A stretch of DNA of 64,000 nucleotides from Paracentrotus lividus (Eukaryota > Echinodermata > Echinoidea > Camarodonta > Echinidae). A program made the position numbers and the translations under genes. Of the stretch, positions 1 to 11,564 are shown piece after piece. The stretch spans positions 26,699,738-26,763,737 of the forward strand of contig CALNVZ010003426.1 of NCBI GenBank assembly GCA_940671915.1, in the 5' to 3' direction. The notes under the pieces are model-generated. The model was not told the origin of the DNA. It worked only from the letters and a program-made list of their open reading frames with translations, and did not search any database. The first letter of the stretch is position 1. Each line of letters begins with the position of its first letter.

Positions 1-300
1 GCATATTATGCAAATTAGTCATTATTTTAATTATGCTTAATAAGAGCAATTCCTCAAGATTGCGAATGTGGCAACCAAGCTACATTTACTTGAATACCCC
101 TATACAACACGAATGAACCATAATTTCATCATTTATAAGTGAGAATATTATCGAATAATCCATGATTATGCTATTAAGAATGTCTTAAAAAAAAATAGTG
201 TCACAAAATGAATTCCTTGTTTTTATGGGACTCTTTGTAAAATTGTTTCATGCATATCTCAACAATCCTGTTTAATTGCTATTATGCTAAGCTGTAGCAG
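1..300. repeat. Satellite monomer (copy at window start)
   Basis: The first 145 bases are almost identical to 3736-3885. Both contain GCAAATTAG, then CTCAAGATTGCGAATGTGG and CAAGCTACATTTACTTG. Similarity fades toward base 300. It belongs with the array at 3412-4235, from which the element at 630-3353 separates it. Confidence 0.75.
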
Positions 301-1277
301 TACTGCCACCTAAATCGTATTTTGTCTTTTTCATTTGGATAAGGGGTACCAAACTCATTAAATGTCAATAATTATTAGATCATAAAAATGTCAATCCCCA
401 TCCCACTGTCGACCTGAAAACCTTTTATTATTCAATTATTTTCAATAGAAAAACAAGGTAAATATGCCAACATTTTGACAAGGTGTCATCCCTGCACCAA
501 AGGGCATTCTTCTGGTAAATGAGGGACATAGACAATTCATTGAACAATTAAATGTTTTCTATGAAGACAGGCGCGATGTATATGGCATGATCGGTGATGT
601 GCATTCATAGACATCTATAGATCTTAGTAGGGGAGACCTGGGGCAATTGTAACAGTTTTTTTCCAAAATTTGACCTATCAGCTTTATTAAAGCTAAATAC
701 TGCTTAAAACTAAATAAATGAAATATGCATATTCTTAGCTTGACATATGAATTAGGTTTGGGTAAGAGATAAAACAAGTCATTTGAAGCCATTACCATTT
801 CAAAACAAGAGGTCGAGTGTTACAATTGCCCCGTGACGAGGGGCAATGTAACAGACGTGCGGGGCAATTGTAAAACATGAACTTGTAACATTTTGTTTTT
901 CTTTATCAAACTATGCACATGAACAAAATTAAACATCATTAACCACATAAACTAATTATAATGGAACATGACAATGCTGACCCTTTATATTACATTTCCA
1001 CTTGTTTATATGCATGAAATGGACAAAAGTTATGATAGTTTTTTTTTATTTTATTTTATTTTTTTAGGTTGTTGTTGTGGCTTCACCCTTTAACTGTAGA
1101 ATTATAGAACCTTCATTAATTCATATTTTGGTTCTTTATCTACTTTGTACCTACACAATATTATCTTTTAACTGACAACTGTTGTATAACACTTTATGTT
1201 AGGCTTTACGCCTTTTGACTTTAACGCATTCTTTCAAAATAAAGTGATACATTTCTGAGAAGAAGTAAAAATGACTG

Positions 1278-1308
<31 letters not shown>

Positions 1309-2090
1309 TTTTTTGTAAACAATCTTCAAAATTTACGCCATTTTTTTTCTGGCAAAATCAATATGTCTTTGCCTTTAACAAAACGTATTGGACATATATT
1401 TCAGGTATCATATTGAAATATATATATATTTTTTTTTATGGGGGCTGCCATCCCTCCCCCTCTCTCCTCTGTCTTTCTTTCTTCTTCTTTTTTCTTCATT
1501 CACTCCCTCTTTACTTTTTTACTTTTCCTATCTGCCTCCCCCCCCTCTCTCCTCTCTCTCTCTCCGCCTCTCCCTTTCTCTCCCTTCCTCTTTCTTTCTT
1601 CTCTCTTTTAATATGTGCTTTTTTTAATAAGAAAAAAAAACAAGTCGGGGGGGGTCCCTATTCTCTTTCCCATTTTATTTACCCCATGTAAATAGACCTT
1701 TTCGGTTTTCATGGCTATCCTGTCAGTGTTTCTTTTATGTGTTATACCATGAACACTCGACGAATAAAATGAAAATAAAATCATATGTTCACAGTTATTT
1801 ATTCCTCATGGTTTGAGCTCATAGATAAGGTTACCTTTGGTCCTTGTAAAAAAAAAAGAACCTATAATTGATTATACATTCAAAGTTATAAAGTTCTGAT
1901 ACTTAAGCTTATCACGAGGCTTTTCTTTGCTATTTTTCTTTATATCCAAGTCTACTCCTATTTACAATCTTGAAATTAAAAGAACGTAATGGTCACTCCT
2001 CATATTTTTTACTTTTTTTCTTTTCCAGTAAAGTGACATAAATTATTTAAAAAAAAACAACAACAACAACAAGAATAAAAACTGAGGCTC

Positions 2091-2352
2091 TGGTATCTCA
2101 CTTTGCGGAGACGTCTCCGCATAGAATAAGAAAATTTTGTTTTCGCGACGGACAGAATGTATTAAAAACGTTTCCCATATCGCGGAGACGTCTCCGAGAC
2201 GTCTCTGCACAAATTTATGAAAAAAAATCCGTCTCCGAGATTTAGGAGACCGTCTCCGAGACGTCTCGGATACGTTTCTAATATTATTCTATCCATCGCG
2301 GAGACGAAATTTCTATTCTGTCGTGGAGACGTCTCCGCGAAGTGAGATACCA
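2091..2352. mobile_element. GAGACGTCTC foldback element
   Basis: The outer arms are TGGTATCTCACTT and AAGTGAGATACCA. Immediately inside each is GCGGAGACGTCTCCGC or a near match. The interior repeats GAGACGTCTC and CCGTCTCCGAGA in both directions, so most of the 262 bases can fold on themselves. It shares ends and core with 2456-2640 and 56371-56887. Confidence 0.7.
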
Positions 2353-2455
2353 CCCTAATTTTCATGTCGGAGGTTATAAGATGTTGTTACCTTTGTTTTG
2401 TAAAGCATTATAATTGAAAATACATTCAAAGTTCTGAGTTATGATGGCTTGAGCT

Positions 2456-2640
2456 AAGGGTGCTATCTCACGTTCGCGGAGACGTCTCCGCGACAGAATA
2501 GGGAATCTTGTCTCCCGCTGGATAAATAGTATTAGAGACGTCTCCGATTTGTCTCCTGAATTGCGGAGACGGATTTTTTTTTGAAATAATGTCGCGGAAC
2601 GTCTTGGAAACGTTCTCGGAGGTTTCTGATTATGTTTTTA
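2456..2640. mobile_element. Truncated GAGACGTCTC foldback element
   Basis: It begins AAGGGTGCTATCTCACGTTC and runs on with CGCGGAGACGTCTCCGCGACAG, as at 56371. The matching right end is missing: after about 2630 the sequence becomes unrelated. This is a half copy. Confidence 0.6.
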
Positions 2641-3411
2641 ATTATGTTTACAGGAAGCAACAAATTCCGGGACAATTTTGTATTTTTAAATGTAATTTGC
2701 AGGGGCCACGGAGCCTGGGGGCTTCATCAGCGAACGTTTACAAAAACGGAAAAATGACCATAACATTGTGATTTTTAGTCTGTTCAGCCCCCCCTCCCCC
2801 CCCCCCCCCCCACTCCCCTCCCACTTGCCGCTCAGCCCTTCCACTTCCAAAAACGCTCCGCGGCCCTGATTGGTTTTTAATAGCTTTGGTGTTGATTCAG
2901 CGGAAATCTGCTTTACCGAGTTCCTACGGGAGTTACTTTAACAGAACAGGCGGCAATTGTAACAGCTTGTTACAATTGCCCTGGCAGAGGGTGACCATAT
3001 TTGGAGAGATTTTTTTTCTATCTAGCTTCGGTATTCGTCGTTGAAACTTTAGCAAAATATGGCCTAAGAACATAATTTTCTAAATATACAAAAATGACAG
3101 CCGTAGCTCATCCACATATTTGTCCAGAAGAAAAACAATGGGTATGTGAAAATATTACTTTTATGCTCAAAAAACGGTTTTTCCGCTGTAGAAAGTTCCA
3201 CGAACCGTTAAATCTGCTAACACTCATACAGCATGTGGAGCGATTAAATTGCGCATGTTCTCTACAGATTTAAAGTTATAGCGTGTTTCTGCTAGGAATG
3301 GGAGCCTCTGTACAATTGCCCCGTAGTTACTTACATTTGTCCCCGGTCTCCCCTACCCCCTTAAGAAGCGAAAGAGGATAGAAAAAGTACGGAATACGAT
3401 TTTTTGTTGGC

Positions 3412-4235
3412 AGGTCTGCTGTAGGTCATTATTCTCATTATGCTAATATAAATAATTGCTCAAGAGTCAAGATTGCCAATCTGGCAATCAAGCTGAATTT
3501 ACTTGAAATATCCATCAGAACACGAATTAAAAAAAATTGTCTTCTTGTAAATAAGAATGACTTTATATTGGATGTATGTAGTAATTGTATGCATAAAAGC
3601 TAATTATGCTAATTACGCTCTCTAAGACAATAAAGAAGAACTTGGAAATAAAAAGTTACAAATTCCTCGTTATAGGTACCCCTTAAAAAGTATTTTGTTC
3701 ATATTCTTAGGATACCTGGATTGATATTAGCAGCATATTGCATATATGCAAATTAGGTCATTATTTTAATTATGCTAATAAGAGCAATTCCTCAAGATTG
3801 CGAATGTGGCAACCAAGCTACATTTACTTGAATACCCCTATACAACACGAATGAACCATAATTTTCATCATTCTATAAGTGAGAATGACGTTAAATTGTA
3901 CATACAATGTATGAATATTTGACTATAGGCTCATTATGCTAATTATGCTATTTAAGACAATAGAATTTCTTGAAAATAAAAACTAGTGTCATAAATGGAT
4001 TCTTCATCATGAAAGACCCTTAAAAAAGTGTTTCATCTCTGTTCTCAGGCCTCCAGGGCTAAAATTAGCAGCATGTTACATATTATAAATATGCTAATTA
4101 GGTCATTATTCTAATTATGCTAATTAAAAAAATTGCTCAAGGTTGCCAAGCTGGCAACCAAGCTAAATTTTCTTAAATACCCATCTAGAACACAAATCAA
4201 CCAAAAAACCTTGTACTTGTAAACTTTTCCGGGTC
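3412..4235. repeat. Tandem satellite, ~330-base period
   Basis: Three successive units align at GGTCATTATT/CTNATTATGCTAAT (near 3425, 3751 and 4092), giving spacings of about 326 and 341 bases. Each unit carries a CTCAAGATTGCC-like segment followed by a variant of GGCAACCAAGCT. The last unit is cut off near 4235. Confidence 0.75.
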
Positions 4236-4394
4236 TTGTACATGGCCTATGGGACCATCTACTGGACTATAACTTTGTCCTTTATAAACATCCATGTGAT
4301 CAGATATGTGATAATCAAAATAATTAACATTAAAGGCGGATTCCTCTCTGGGATGCAATTCCCTTCACGAAGTTTTTGGCGGTTGAAATGAAGT

Positions 4395-4514
4395 ACATGT
4401 TAATTTGAATTATGCTTATTTGGTTCGGCAAAGTTATGTCGCGAACATTATCGTCAGCTTTGATACGGGAAGCTCAACTGATTGGATAAGTATGCATATA
4501 CCAGCGCGTTCATT
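4395..4514 (+). promoter_or_regulatory. Conserved block upstream of exon copy 1
   Basis: This stretch carries the block found ahead of the other exon copies: CGAACATTATCGTCAGC, a TTTGATACGG-like segment, then GAGCTCAACTGATTGG (variant here). Comparable blocks precede copies 3 to 8. It does not stay open in one frame across copies. A promoter or 5' untranslated region, with ATTGG as an inverted CCAAT box, is an inference. Confidence 0.4.
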
Positions 4515-4622
4515 ATGGCAAAAAATGTTGGATTGCGCATATGGGGGTTGCACACCACAACAACTGCACGTTTAGTTTAGTGTCAAATAATTACCAAGTA
4601 TTCGTTGGATGCCACAAACCAG
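4515..4622 (+). pseudogene. Exon-like repeat, copy 1 (frameshifted)
   Basis: First of eight same-strand copies. It starts with ATG and ends at CCAG/GTGAG. Compared with the open copy at 57326-57431 it has two one-base insertions, one in the A run after the start and one in the G run mid-exon. Its length is 108 instead of 106 bases, and the reading frame breaks. The last third still reads NYQVFVGCHKP in the shared frame. There is no CAG just before the ATG, unlike copies 4 to 8. The product is not recognised. Confidence 0.6.
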
Positions 4623-4859
4623 GTGAGGAGTTAATTACCTGTTTTGTAGTAGGGGAAGGAGGAAAAAAAAATCGGGGTAGCAAATAAAACTGAAAATCAT
4701 TATAAAGTGACCATGTTCACAGTCTTCGGTTTGTTGAGGTTAAGATTAAAAACTAATGTTATTTGGGTGTTTTGTTCTATAAAATTCGCGCGATTGCGTG
4801 GGTGCTAAGACATTACAACTGCGCAGGCTATAGGCTACGACAACGACTTGCTTCCACGC

Positions 4860-5550
4860 AAACAATAGACTAACAATAGCTTATATCCGATAATACAATA
4901 GCCTCGACCTTCGCGCATCTCGCAGCTCGACTTCTCTGGTCGCAGGTTAAAATCAACCAAAATAGGAACTTGCGCACTGGGGCGATCCTTGCGACTGACA
5001 CAGGCGATCGAGTGTTTTCTACCTGATGGCGGCCTGTCGCCTTTATATTCGTGATATTCCTCTCAGTCGCGCATTATAATTTGGGTCGTGAGCGATTTTT
5101 GACAATTTCAACAATCAGCGGCGACTGTACAGTACCTGAATGGGAGGCCGATCCTGATTTTGGTGCTTGTAGGTGACGAAAAAGGCCGTAGCGGCTTAAA
5201 TTTCAATTTCGGTTCAGAGATGCGTGCAACGTACTCTGGAGCGCGGCAACCTACAACTGGCCGCCGTTCCGCTCTGCTTAACATGTTCTATCTGGCGACA
5301 ATCTGCGATAACACCTTTTCGCGCCAAAAGAAGACAGGCTACGGTCATTAAGGTCAACCCAACTGACGCCGGCTATTGTTTAACTTGTTGAGAAACTAGC
5401 GGCGAACAGAATTTTGCTACGTATTTGTTGGCGACGGACGCGATAATTCACGATCTTATAGGCGATTGGACCTGCGCATGGTGGCGATGGGTACTAAAAA
5501 GTAGTTCGCAGGTTGTCGCCACAACGATCGCCTTCTGTGGGACAGGCCCT
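4860..5550. repeat. GCGATCG-rich repeat, right part of a TIR unit
   Basis: It ends in GTTGTCGCCACAACGATCGC and then GGGACAGGCCCTTTAA. This matches, inverted, the left ends at 6344 and 6548. The interior has a GTAGCGGCTTAAATTTCA-like block that recurs at ~6855 and ~7380. The left end of the unit is not evident. It is a diverged relative of 6548-7711. Confidence 0.5.
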
Positions 5551-5554
5551 TTAA

Positions 5555-6342
5555 CCCTATTCAGACTGGCATGTTCAAGAGGAGATTTTGACTGGGGGGG
5601 GGGGATCAATTTGACCCCCCCCCCCTGAGATCTCGGCCGCGGATGGTCCGACTGCCGTGAAATTTTGCACGAACGTCGCTGCACATGTAAAGGGTGTCGC
5701 TGATATGTTTTTTTTGAAAAAAATTTCACATATTTAATTTATGCTAATTTATGCATACTCACGTGTGCAAATTAGATGCTTTTTTATTGAAATTGTTAAT
5801 ATTTCATTAATAAGTATAGTTATGAAGCCCAATTTTTTTCTAAAAGTTGCTGAGTAGCATAGACAACAGTATTGAATTGACAAATTCAGAAATTTCAAAT
5901 TAATTCTTTTGTATTCTATTGTTTTATGAATTTCTTATGTATTCTATTGTTTTTATTTCTTATGTATTTCTTTGTTTTTGTATTTTTTTATGCTTGAAAA
6001 ATGTATTTTGATCAATATAAAGACCAATTTAATTAATCAAAAGGCTCAGAAGACACAATTATCAGTGTTATAAAGCAATTTAGAAAAAACAGTATTTTGT
6101 ACACAAACGCATGCAAAATGACGATTTTCGTTCAATTTTGGCCTGACATGCGATTTCATAATGTTGCGTAACGCAACAACGGAGTGTCCGATTATTTCGA
6201 ACTTGGTGTCAAAAGTTGCGGGACACTTGAAAGAAAAAAGTCATAAAGCGCCGGATTGCGATTCGCAGCGGTTGCGCGGCAGTCGCGGATTTTGTTCAGG
6301 GGGGGGGTCAAATTGACCCCCCCCCCCCCAGTCTGAATAGGG
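5555..6342. mobile_element. TTAA-flanked TIR element, 788 bases
   Basis: The termini are CCCTATTCAGACTGG and its exact inverse, each directly flanked by TTAA (5551-5554 and 6343-6346). Just inside each end is a long G run, a TCAATTTGA/TCAAATTGA palindrome and a long C run. There is no coding capacity. TTAA duplication is a property of piggyBac- and Kolobok-like transposons. It is nested exactly between two other units, at 4860-5550 and 6344-6549. Confidence 0.7.
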
Positions 6343-6343
6343 T

Positions 6344-6549
6344 TAAAGGGCCTGTCCCACAGACGGCGATCGTTGTGGCGACAACCTTATAACTTCATAA
6401 TTATAAGGAGTTCAGCTTTTAAAAGGCGATTATAAACCTACATAGGACTCTATCTAAGCTAGGCTACAACAACAACTTGCTACCACACTCACAACAGCAA
6501 GATCGCCAGTTGTCGCAGCAACGATCGCCTCCAGTGGGACAGCCCTTTA
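6344..6549. mobile_element. Short GGGCCTGTCCCACAG TIR element
   Basis: The left end reads AAAGGGCCTGTCCCACAG, then GGCGATCGTTGTGGCGACAAC. The right end is the inverse, ending GTGGGACAGCCCTTTAA. About 205 bases long and non-coding; probably a shortened relative of 6548-7711, with which it shares a TTAA junction. Confidence 0.55.
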
Positions 6550-7711
6550 AGGGCCTCTCCCACAGAAGACGATCGTTGAGGCGACAACCTACGCCTGTTA
6601 GAACCTGCAAGAATCGTGTCAGAATGGTAGTTGACCTACCTACCTATATACGTCCATATACGTCAATATACCTTGCGGTTCGATTTCTCTTGTTGCAGCT
6701 TAAAATCAACCGAATAATGAACTTCCGCAATGTGGCGATCCTTGCGACCGTAACAGGCGATCGAGTGAGTGAGTGATTTTTTGAAAATTTCAGTGACTAC
6801 AGTATCTGAATAGGAGGCCGATCCTGATTTTGGTGAATGTAGTTGGCGATAAAGGCAGTAGCGGCTTAAATTTCACCGGCCGTTTGGTTCGGCTGTACGA
6901 GTAACGTACGCTGTAGCGCGGAAACCTAAAACTGGCCGCCGTTCCATGAAGATGAACATGAGATATATGGCGACAATCTACGATAACAGCTTGTCGCGAC
7001 AAGTAAAGACAGGCTACGGTCAAAGACTTCAGCCTAACTGACGCCGGCTATCGTTTATCTTGTTGAAAATTCAGCGGCGAACTGAATTTCGCTTCGTATT
7101 TTGGCGACTGACGCGATTGTTTACGATCTTATAGACGATTGGACCTGTGCATGGTGGCGACAGGTAGTTCGTAGGTTGTCGTCACAACGATCGCCTGTTA
7201 GAACCTGCCAGAATCGTGTCAGAATCGTATGACACCGTAGGTCATATACGTACCTACGACTGTGTCTACGGTAGGCTACAGCAACTACTTTCTTTCCCAC
7301 AAACAATAGACAAACACTAGCCATTATCCACGAATACAACAGCCTAGACCGTCGCGCACCTTGCCGCTCGACTTCTCCGTAGCGGCTTAAATGTCACCGG
7401 CCGTTTGCTTCGGCGGTGCATGCAACGTACGCTGTAGCGCGGCAACCTACAGCGGGCTGCCGTTCCATGCCGCTAAATATGAGATATCTGGCGACAATTT
7501 ACGATAGCACCTTGTTGCGATCAGTGTAGACATGCTAGGACTCCGGTTTATCTTGGTGAAAATCCGGCGGCGAACTGATTTCATTACGTCTGTTTTGGCG
7601 ACAGACAAGATAATTTACAATCTTATCGACGATTGGACCTGTGAATGGTGGCGACAGGTTGTTCTTAGGTTGTCGCCACAGCCAATTGCCTTCTGTGGGA
7701 CAGGCCCTTTA
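6548..7711. mobile_element. GGGCCTGTCCCACAG TIR element, 1.16 kb
   Basis: The TIRs are ~40 bases and imperfect: AAGGGCCTCTCCCACAGAAG with a GCGACAACC-containing inner part on the left, and the inverse at 7665-7711. The left junction is TTAA; the right reads TTTAGG, probably a decayed TTAA. The interior repeats GTTAGAACCTGC, GGCTTAAATTTCACCGG and CGATCTTATAGACGATTGG. No transposase is seen, so it is a non-autonomous element. Confidence 0.6.
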
Positions 7712-8330
7712 GGTAGTCTGCAAGCACAGACTCAATTTGACACTTAAACAAATTTCAGTCTAGAGTGGAGACTAGCCTCCAAACTCACTGTCTGTGTCCC
7801 TAGTAAGCGAACAACATGGGTTTAGGCACCCTTACCATACAACTATTTTTAAACGATGAACAATGACCTTTTATTGTTAACTAAACCATAATTTTAGCGA
7901 GGTAACCAATAAACGTGTGATGATAAATCCATTGTGAAGAATATGCATTGTCTTTGTTTGTTACCAACAACATCACATTTAAATTATGATAATGATTATG
8001 ATAATAATAATAACAATATAAAGCGGAATATATTTCAAGAGATGCTCAAGACACATACAGAAAATTGACGGCCGTCAATAATAATTCCAACTTTTGCGAT
8101 ACATGTAAAGTTCATCGTTATTCGTATTTCGCTGATATTTGGAATTTTGTCGCTTCAATAATCAATGAACAAATAAAATTAAACTTTTTATAATTGGCTA
8201 CTAATATTCGATAGGCTTGCAGCTATATTCATTATAATTTATTCATTTTATTATTATTTTTTTTAAATCTTTTGTTATTGTGATCATTTAGCTTCTGTTT
8301 GTAAAATTGCATGACATATATATATTTATA
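7712..8330. other. AT-rich spacer with duplicated flank
   Basis: No gene is seen. About 8050-8235 resembles 12390-12570: both share TTCGCTGATATTTG preceded by a GATCGTTAT/CATCGTTAT segment, and the same order of AT-rich words. These stretches follow exon copies 1 and 2 respectively, which supports segmental duplication of the exon neighbourhood. Confidence 0.45.
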
Positions 8331-8519
8331 TAAGTGTAAGAGAATACACGTACACCAGCCAATGGGCAACACTTTTTTATTTAAATTTTGAAAGAAATGG
8401 GAGAAGAGAATAATAGTTGACGTAGCTCAAATCAAAGTTTCCCAGAGGTATCTTCCCTTTTTGGATATTTTTTTTTATTTATTTATTTTATTTTTTTTCG
8501 AGAGAGAGATCGAAAAAAA

Positions 8520-8590
8520 GTCTCCGCCGGGAATCGAACCCGGGCCTCCAGCTTTGAACGCCGGTGCCTTAACCACTAGACCACAAAGAC
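8520..8590 (-). tRNA. tRNA-like gene, UCA anticodon position (copy 1)
   Basis: Read on the minus strand, this 71-base segment folds as a complete cloverleaf. It has a 7-bp acceptor stem (here GTCTTTG with CGGAGAC, one mismatch), a D arm around GGTCTAGTGGTTAAGGC, an anticodon stem CCGGC/GCTGG with loop GTTCAAA, and a T arm CCGGG-TTCGATT-CCCGG. A- and B-box sequences of a pol III promoter are intact. Loop positions 34-36 are UCA, which would read the UGA stop. Position 32 is G, which is unusual. It is too short for tRNA-Sec. It sits in a tandem repeat, so a tRNA-derived repeat is at least as likely as a working gene. Confidence 0.55.
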
Positions 8591-8972
8591 TGGTTAGTGG
8601 CTAGGGCGGACCCGTTCCGATTGACCGTCAGATAAACAGATTCTCAACCTCACCAATTTATTGTTTCCTTTGTCGGGGTAAATTAGTTTTTGAACAATGA
8701 CAACCGTCATGCCTCAGCTGGATCTAAGCGGTTGCTAAGATATATACAGTACATATATAGAACAATTCATACAAGTGTAAGAGAATACACGTACAACATC
8801 TAATGGGCAACTCTTTTTGATTTAAATTTTGAAAGAAATGGGTGAAAAGAATAATAGTTGACGTAGCTCAAATCAAAGTTCCCCAGAGCTATCCTCCCTT
8901 TTTGGATAATTGTTTTTGTTTGTTTTGTTTTGTTTTTTTTTTTTGTTTTTTTTTTGGTGAGATCGAAAAAAT

Positions 8973-9043
8973 GTCTCCGCCGGGAATCGAACCCGGGCCT
9001 CCAGCTTTGAACGCCGGTGCCTTAACCACTAGACCACAGAGAC
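8973..9043 (-). tRNA. tRNA-like gene, UCA anticodon position (copy 2)
   Basis: Same 71-base cloverleaf as copy 1, with one change that restores acceptor pairing (GTCTCTG with CGGAGAC, one G-U). All four stems pair. This is the best-preserved copy. The anticodon triplet is again UCA. A T-rich tract on the + strand corresponds to an A-rich stretch downstream of the tRNA, so no T-run terminator follows it closely, which weakens the case for a free-standing gene. Confidence 0.6.
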
Positions 9044-9414
9044 TGGTTAGTGGCTAGGGCGGACCCGATCCGATTGACCGTCAGATAAACAGATTCTCAA
9101 CCTCACCAATTTATTGTTTCCTTTGTCGGGGGTAGATGAGTTTTTGAACAATGACAAGCCGTCATGCCTCAGCTGGATCTAAGCGGTTGCTTAGATACAG
9201 TACATGTATAGAACAATTCATACAAGTGCAAGAGAATACACGTACAACTGCCAATGGGCAACTCTTTTTTATTTAATTTTTGAAAGAAATTGGTGAAGAG
9301 AATAATAGTTGACGTAGCTCAAATCAAAGTTCCCCAGAGCTATCCTCCCTTTTTGGATAATTTTGTTTGTTTGTTTGTTTTGTTTTGTTTTTTTTCGAGA
9401 GAGATCGAAAAAAT

Positions 9415-9485
9415 GTCTCCGCCAGGAATCGAACAAGGGCCTCCAGATTTGAACGCCGGTGCATTAATCACTAGACCACAGAGAC
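9415..9485 (-). pseudogene. Decayed tRNA-like copy 3
   Basis: It aligns with copies 1 and 2 over all 71 bases. T-stem changes (CCAGG, with AAGGG opposite) break two pairs, and there are further changes in the D-arm and anticodon-stem regions. The B box is damaged. It is a pseudogene of the tandem family. Confidence 0.65.
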
Positions 9486-9566
9486 TGGTTAGTGGCTAGG
9501 GCGGACCCGATCCGATTGACCGTCAGATAAACAGATTCTCAACCTCACCAATAATTGTTTATTGTT

Positions 9567-10490
9567 TAAACGGTTCCTTCCTGCCAACACCTCCAATTAA
9601 GGCACAACATAATTGACCATTTTGCCGTTGTATTGCAGTGAAACAATTCACCAAAAATAGACGTAGCCGCCAATTTTTTTTTTTTTCTTCGCATACTACA
9701 CTACTAATATCCCGTTTCTGACTTTAAAAACAGAAATAAATATTTGGATATTTCAACTTGTCTAGATACTAAAATAGTATGCGTATATTTTTCCATTTTA
9801 ATGCATGAGCTCATGGAAAATGTCAATATACAGTATAATCTGGGTAACAGTGGAATCTCGTTGAACCGTAGGAAGTGCCTTTTTGAAACAATATTTCCCC
9901 CTAAATAACAAACAATCACCGACGTAATGCCGACATGAAAATACATACATTAATGCATTTTTTTTTTCTAATACCTCAGCGATTTTGTACCAAAATCATT
10001 GCAAGAAACAAATACCTTACACGCACAGTTTTCTACATTTATGAGTTTAAAAAAAAAAAATCGGATTCAGATCACGATGGCAAGGAGAAAACGCCGTGAG
10101 CGATTACTTCTTTTCTTCAATAATCTTTTCTGATTATTTCTTCTCTTCCTTTATAACCACCACTATAATAAGCATTTTCAAACATTAGTATTATTATTAT
10201 TTTTTTATTTTTTATTTCATGATTAGTTATGTTACAAAAGTATTTTTGCAATGTTCCGTAACTGTGTTTAAATCCAATTCCTTTCAAAATTCACGTCTAT
10301 CCTAATATTTGTGTTATTTTCATTTAAAACAGTCCATATCATTCCCTGTGAACAAAGTATTCATGATTTTGTTTTGTTTTGTTTTTTATTTATTTTTTTA
10401 TTTTATTTTATTTTTTAAATTATAATTTGTTTTTATTAGTATATTTTTCAGTAGGCGATTGAAATTACATGTAAGTGCAAATAAATTAGA
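9567..10490. other. AT-rich spacer
   Basis: No credible gene. About 10310-10370 resembles 24530-24600: both contain TTTTCATT, then AAAGTATTCA(T/C)GATTTT ahead of a T-rich run. Both lie upstream of exon-array blocks, so this is probably part of the duplicated unit. Confidence 0.4.
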
Positions 10491-10492
10491 AT

Positions 10493-10600
10493 CATATTTA
10501 TTTGGCTCGGTAACGATATGTCTCGAACATTAATAGTGAGCTTTCGCTAGACTACGGGGAGCTTATCTAGAACGTTAGCATAAAAGAGGGCACTATTTTC
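10493..10600 (+). promoter_or_regulatory. Isolated copy of the conserved upstream block
   Basis: TATTTATTTGGCTCGGTAACG, then TGTCTCGAACATTA and GTGAGCTTTCGCTAGACTACGG, matches the left part of the upstream block of the exon array. Similarity stops near 10575. The nearest exon copy is almost 1 kb downstream, beyond the assembly gap. Either an insertion separates it from copy 2 or it is a ninth, truncated unit. Confidence 0.45.
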
Positions 10601-11014
10601 AAAATGCCTGCAAATCCTCGTTTTCTATCTTCTTCAATAACTTTGAATAAAAGTTTCCAATGGTAACCGCACATGTTCCCTTTGGCTTGTGAGATATTGT
10701 AACGTCTATTGTTGCAATACGAATTCAATCAAAAGGCTACTTTACTGGGGATACCTAGTTCTTTCTTTTTTTTCATACCAAGGTGTTATTGTGTCAAATG
10801 CGTCTATGCGTATAACAGCTGACCTATAACATTGCTGACATGAAAAGAAATAACCTACCGCCCTGCCATTGTGATTAGTCCACTCACAGTATGCTTCTTT
10901 TATGTTTTAGCAAAGGGGGGAAAAGCCTGTATACATTCCTATCAAAGCGCTCGCTTATTGGCTTATAACTGACTCTCCGCTGAGAACCTATACGTTCTAC
11001 GTTTTGGGAGAACG

Positions 11015-11564
11015 NNNNNNNNNNNNNNNNNNNNNNNNNNNNNNNNNNNNNNNNNNNNNNNNNNNNNNNNNNNNNNNNNNNNNNNNNNNNNNNNNNNNNN
11101 NNNNNNNNNNNNNNNNNNNNNNNNNNNNNNNNNNNNNNNNNNNNNNNNNNNNNNNNNNNNNNNNNNNNNNNNNNNNNNNNNNNNNNNNNNNNNNNNNNNN
11201 NNNNNNNNNNNNNNNNNNNNNNNNNNNNNNNNNNNNNNNNNNNNNNNNNNNNNNNNNNNNNNNNNNNNNNNNNNNNNNNNNNNNNNNNNNNNNNNNNNNN
11301 NNNNNNNNNNNNNNNNNNNNNNNNNNNNNNNNNNNNNNNNNNNNNNNNNNNNNNNNNNNNNNNNNNNNNNNNNNNNNNNNNNNNNNNNNNNNNNNNNNNN
11401 NNNNNNNNNNNNNNNNNNNNNNNNNNNNNNNNNNNNNNNNNNNNNNNNNNNNNNNNNNNNNNNNNNNNNNNNNNNNNNNNNNNNNNNNNNNNNNNNNNNN
11501 NNNNNNNNNNNNNNNNNNNNNNNNNNNNNNNNNNNNNNNNNNNNNNNNNNNNNNNNNNNNNNNN
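11015..11564. other. Assembly gap (550 N)
   Basis: Undetermined bases only. The gap removes the start of exon copy 2. Open frames drawn through it have no meaning. Confidence 0.99.

Larger units (their letters stand above)
630..3353. mobile_element. TA-flanked TIR element, GGGGAGACC family, 2.7 kb
   Basis: The ends are inverted copies of GGGGAGACCNGGGG followed by AATTGTAACA-like sequence, with TA directly outside each end (628-629 and 3354-3355). Inside, AATTGTAACA and its complement recur near 645, 820-880, 2950-2975 and 3310. I see no transposase. Two foldbacks sit inside it (2091-2352 and 2456-2640). It lies within the satellite copies at 1-300 and 3412-4235. Related elements are at 22766-23579, 33377-34347 and 42469-43314. 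A non-autonomous DNA transposon fits best; the superfamily is not assigned. Confidence 0.6.
8331..9566. repeat. Three tandem ~450-base units with tRNA-like cores
   Basis: Each unit begins with an AAGTG(T/C)AAGAGAATACACG block (near 8333, 8773 and 9225). It continues through AATAATAGTTGACGTAGCTC, a T-rich tract and a 71-base tRNA-like segment, and ends with GGTTAGTGGCTAGGGCGGAC. The tRNA cores are spaced 453 and 442 bases. The third unit is the most decayed. Confidence 0.8.

Noticed and set aside
8520-9043. Selenocysteine tRNA, suggested by the UCA triplet
   Set aside because: Animal tRNA-Sec is about 90 bases with long acceptor and variable arms. These are 71 bases with a short variable arm.
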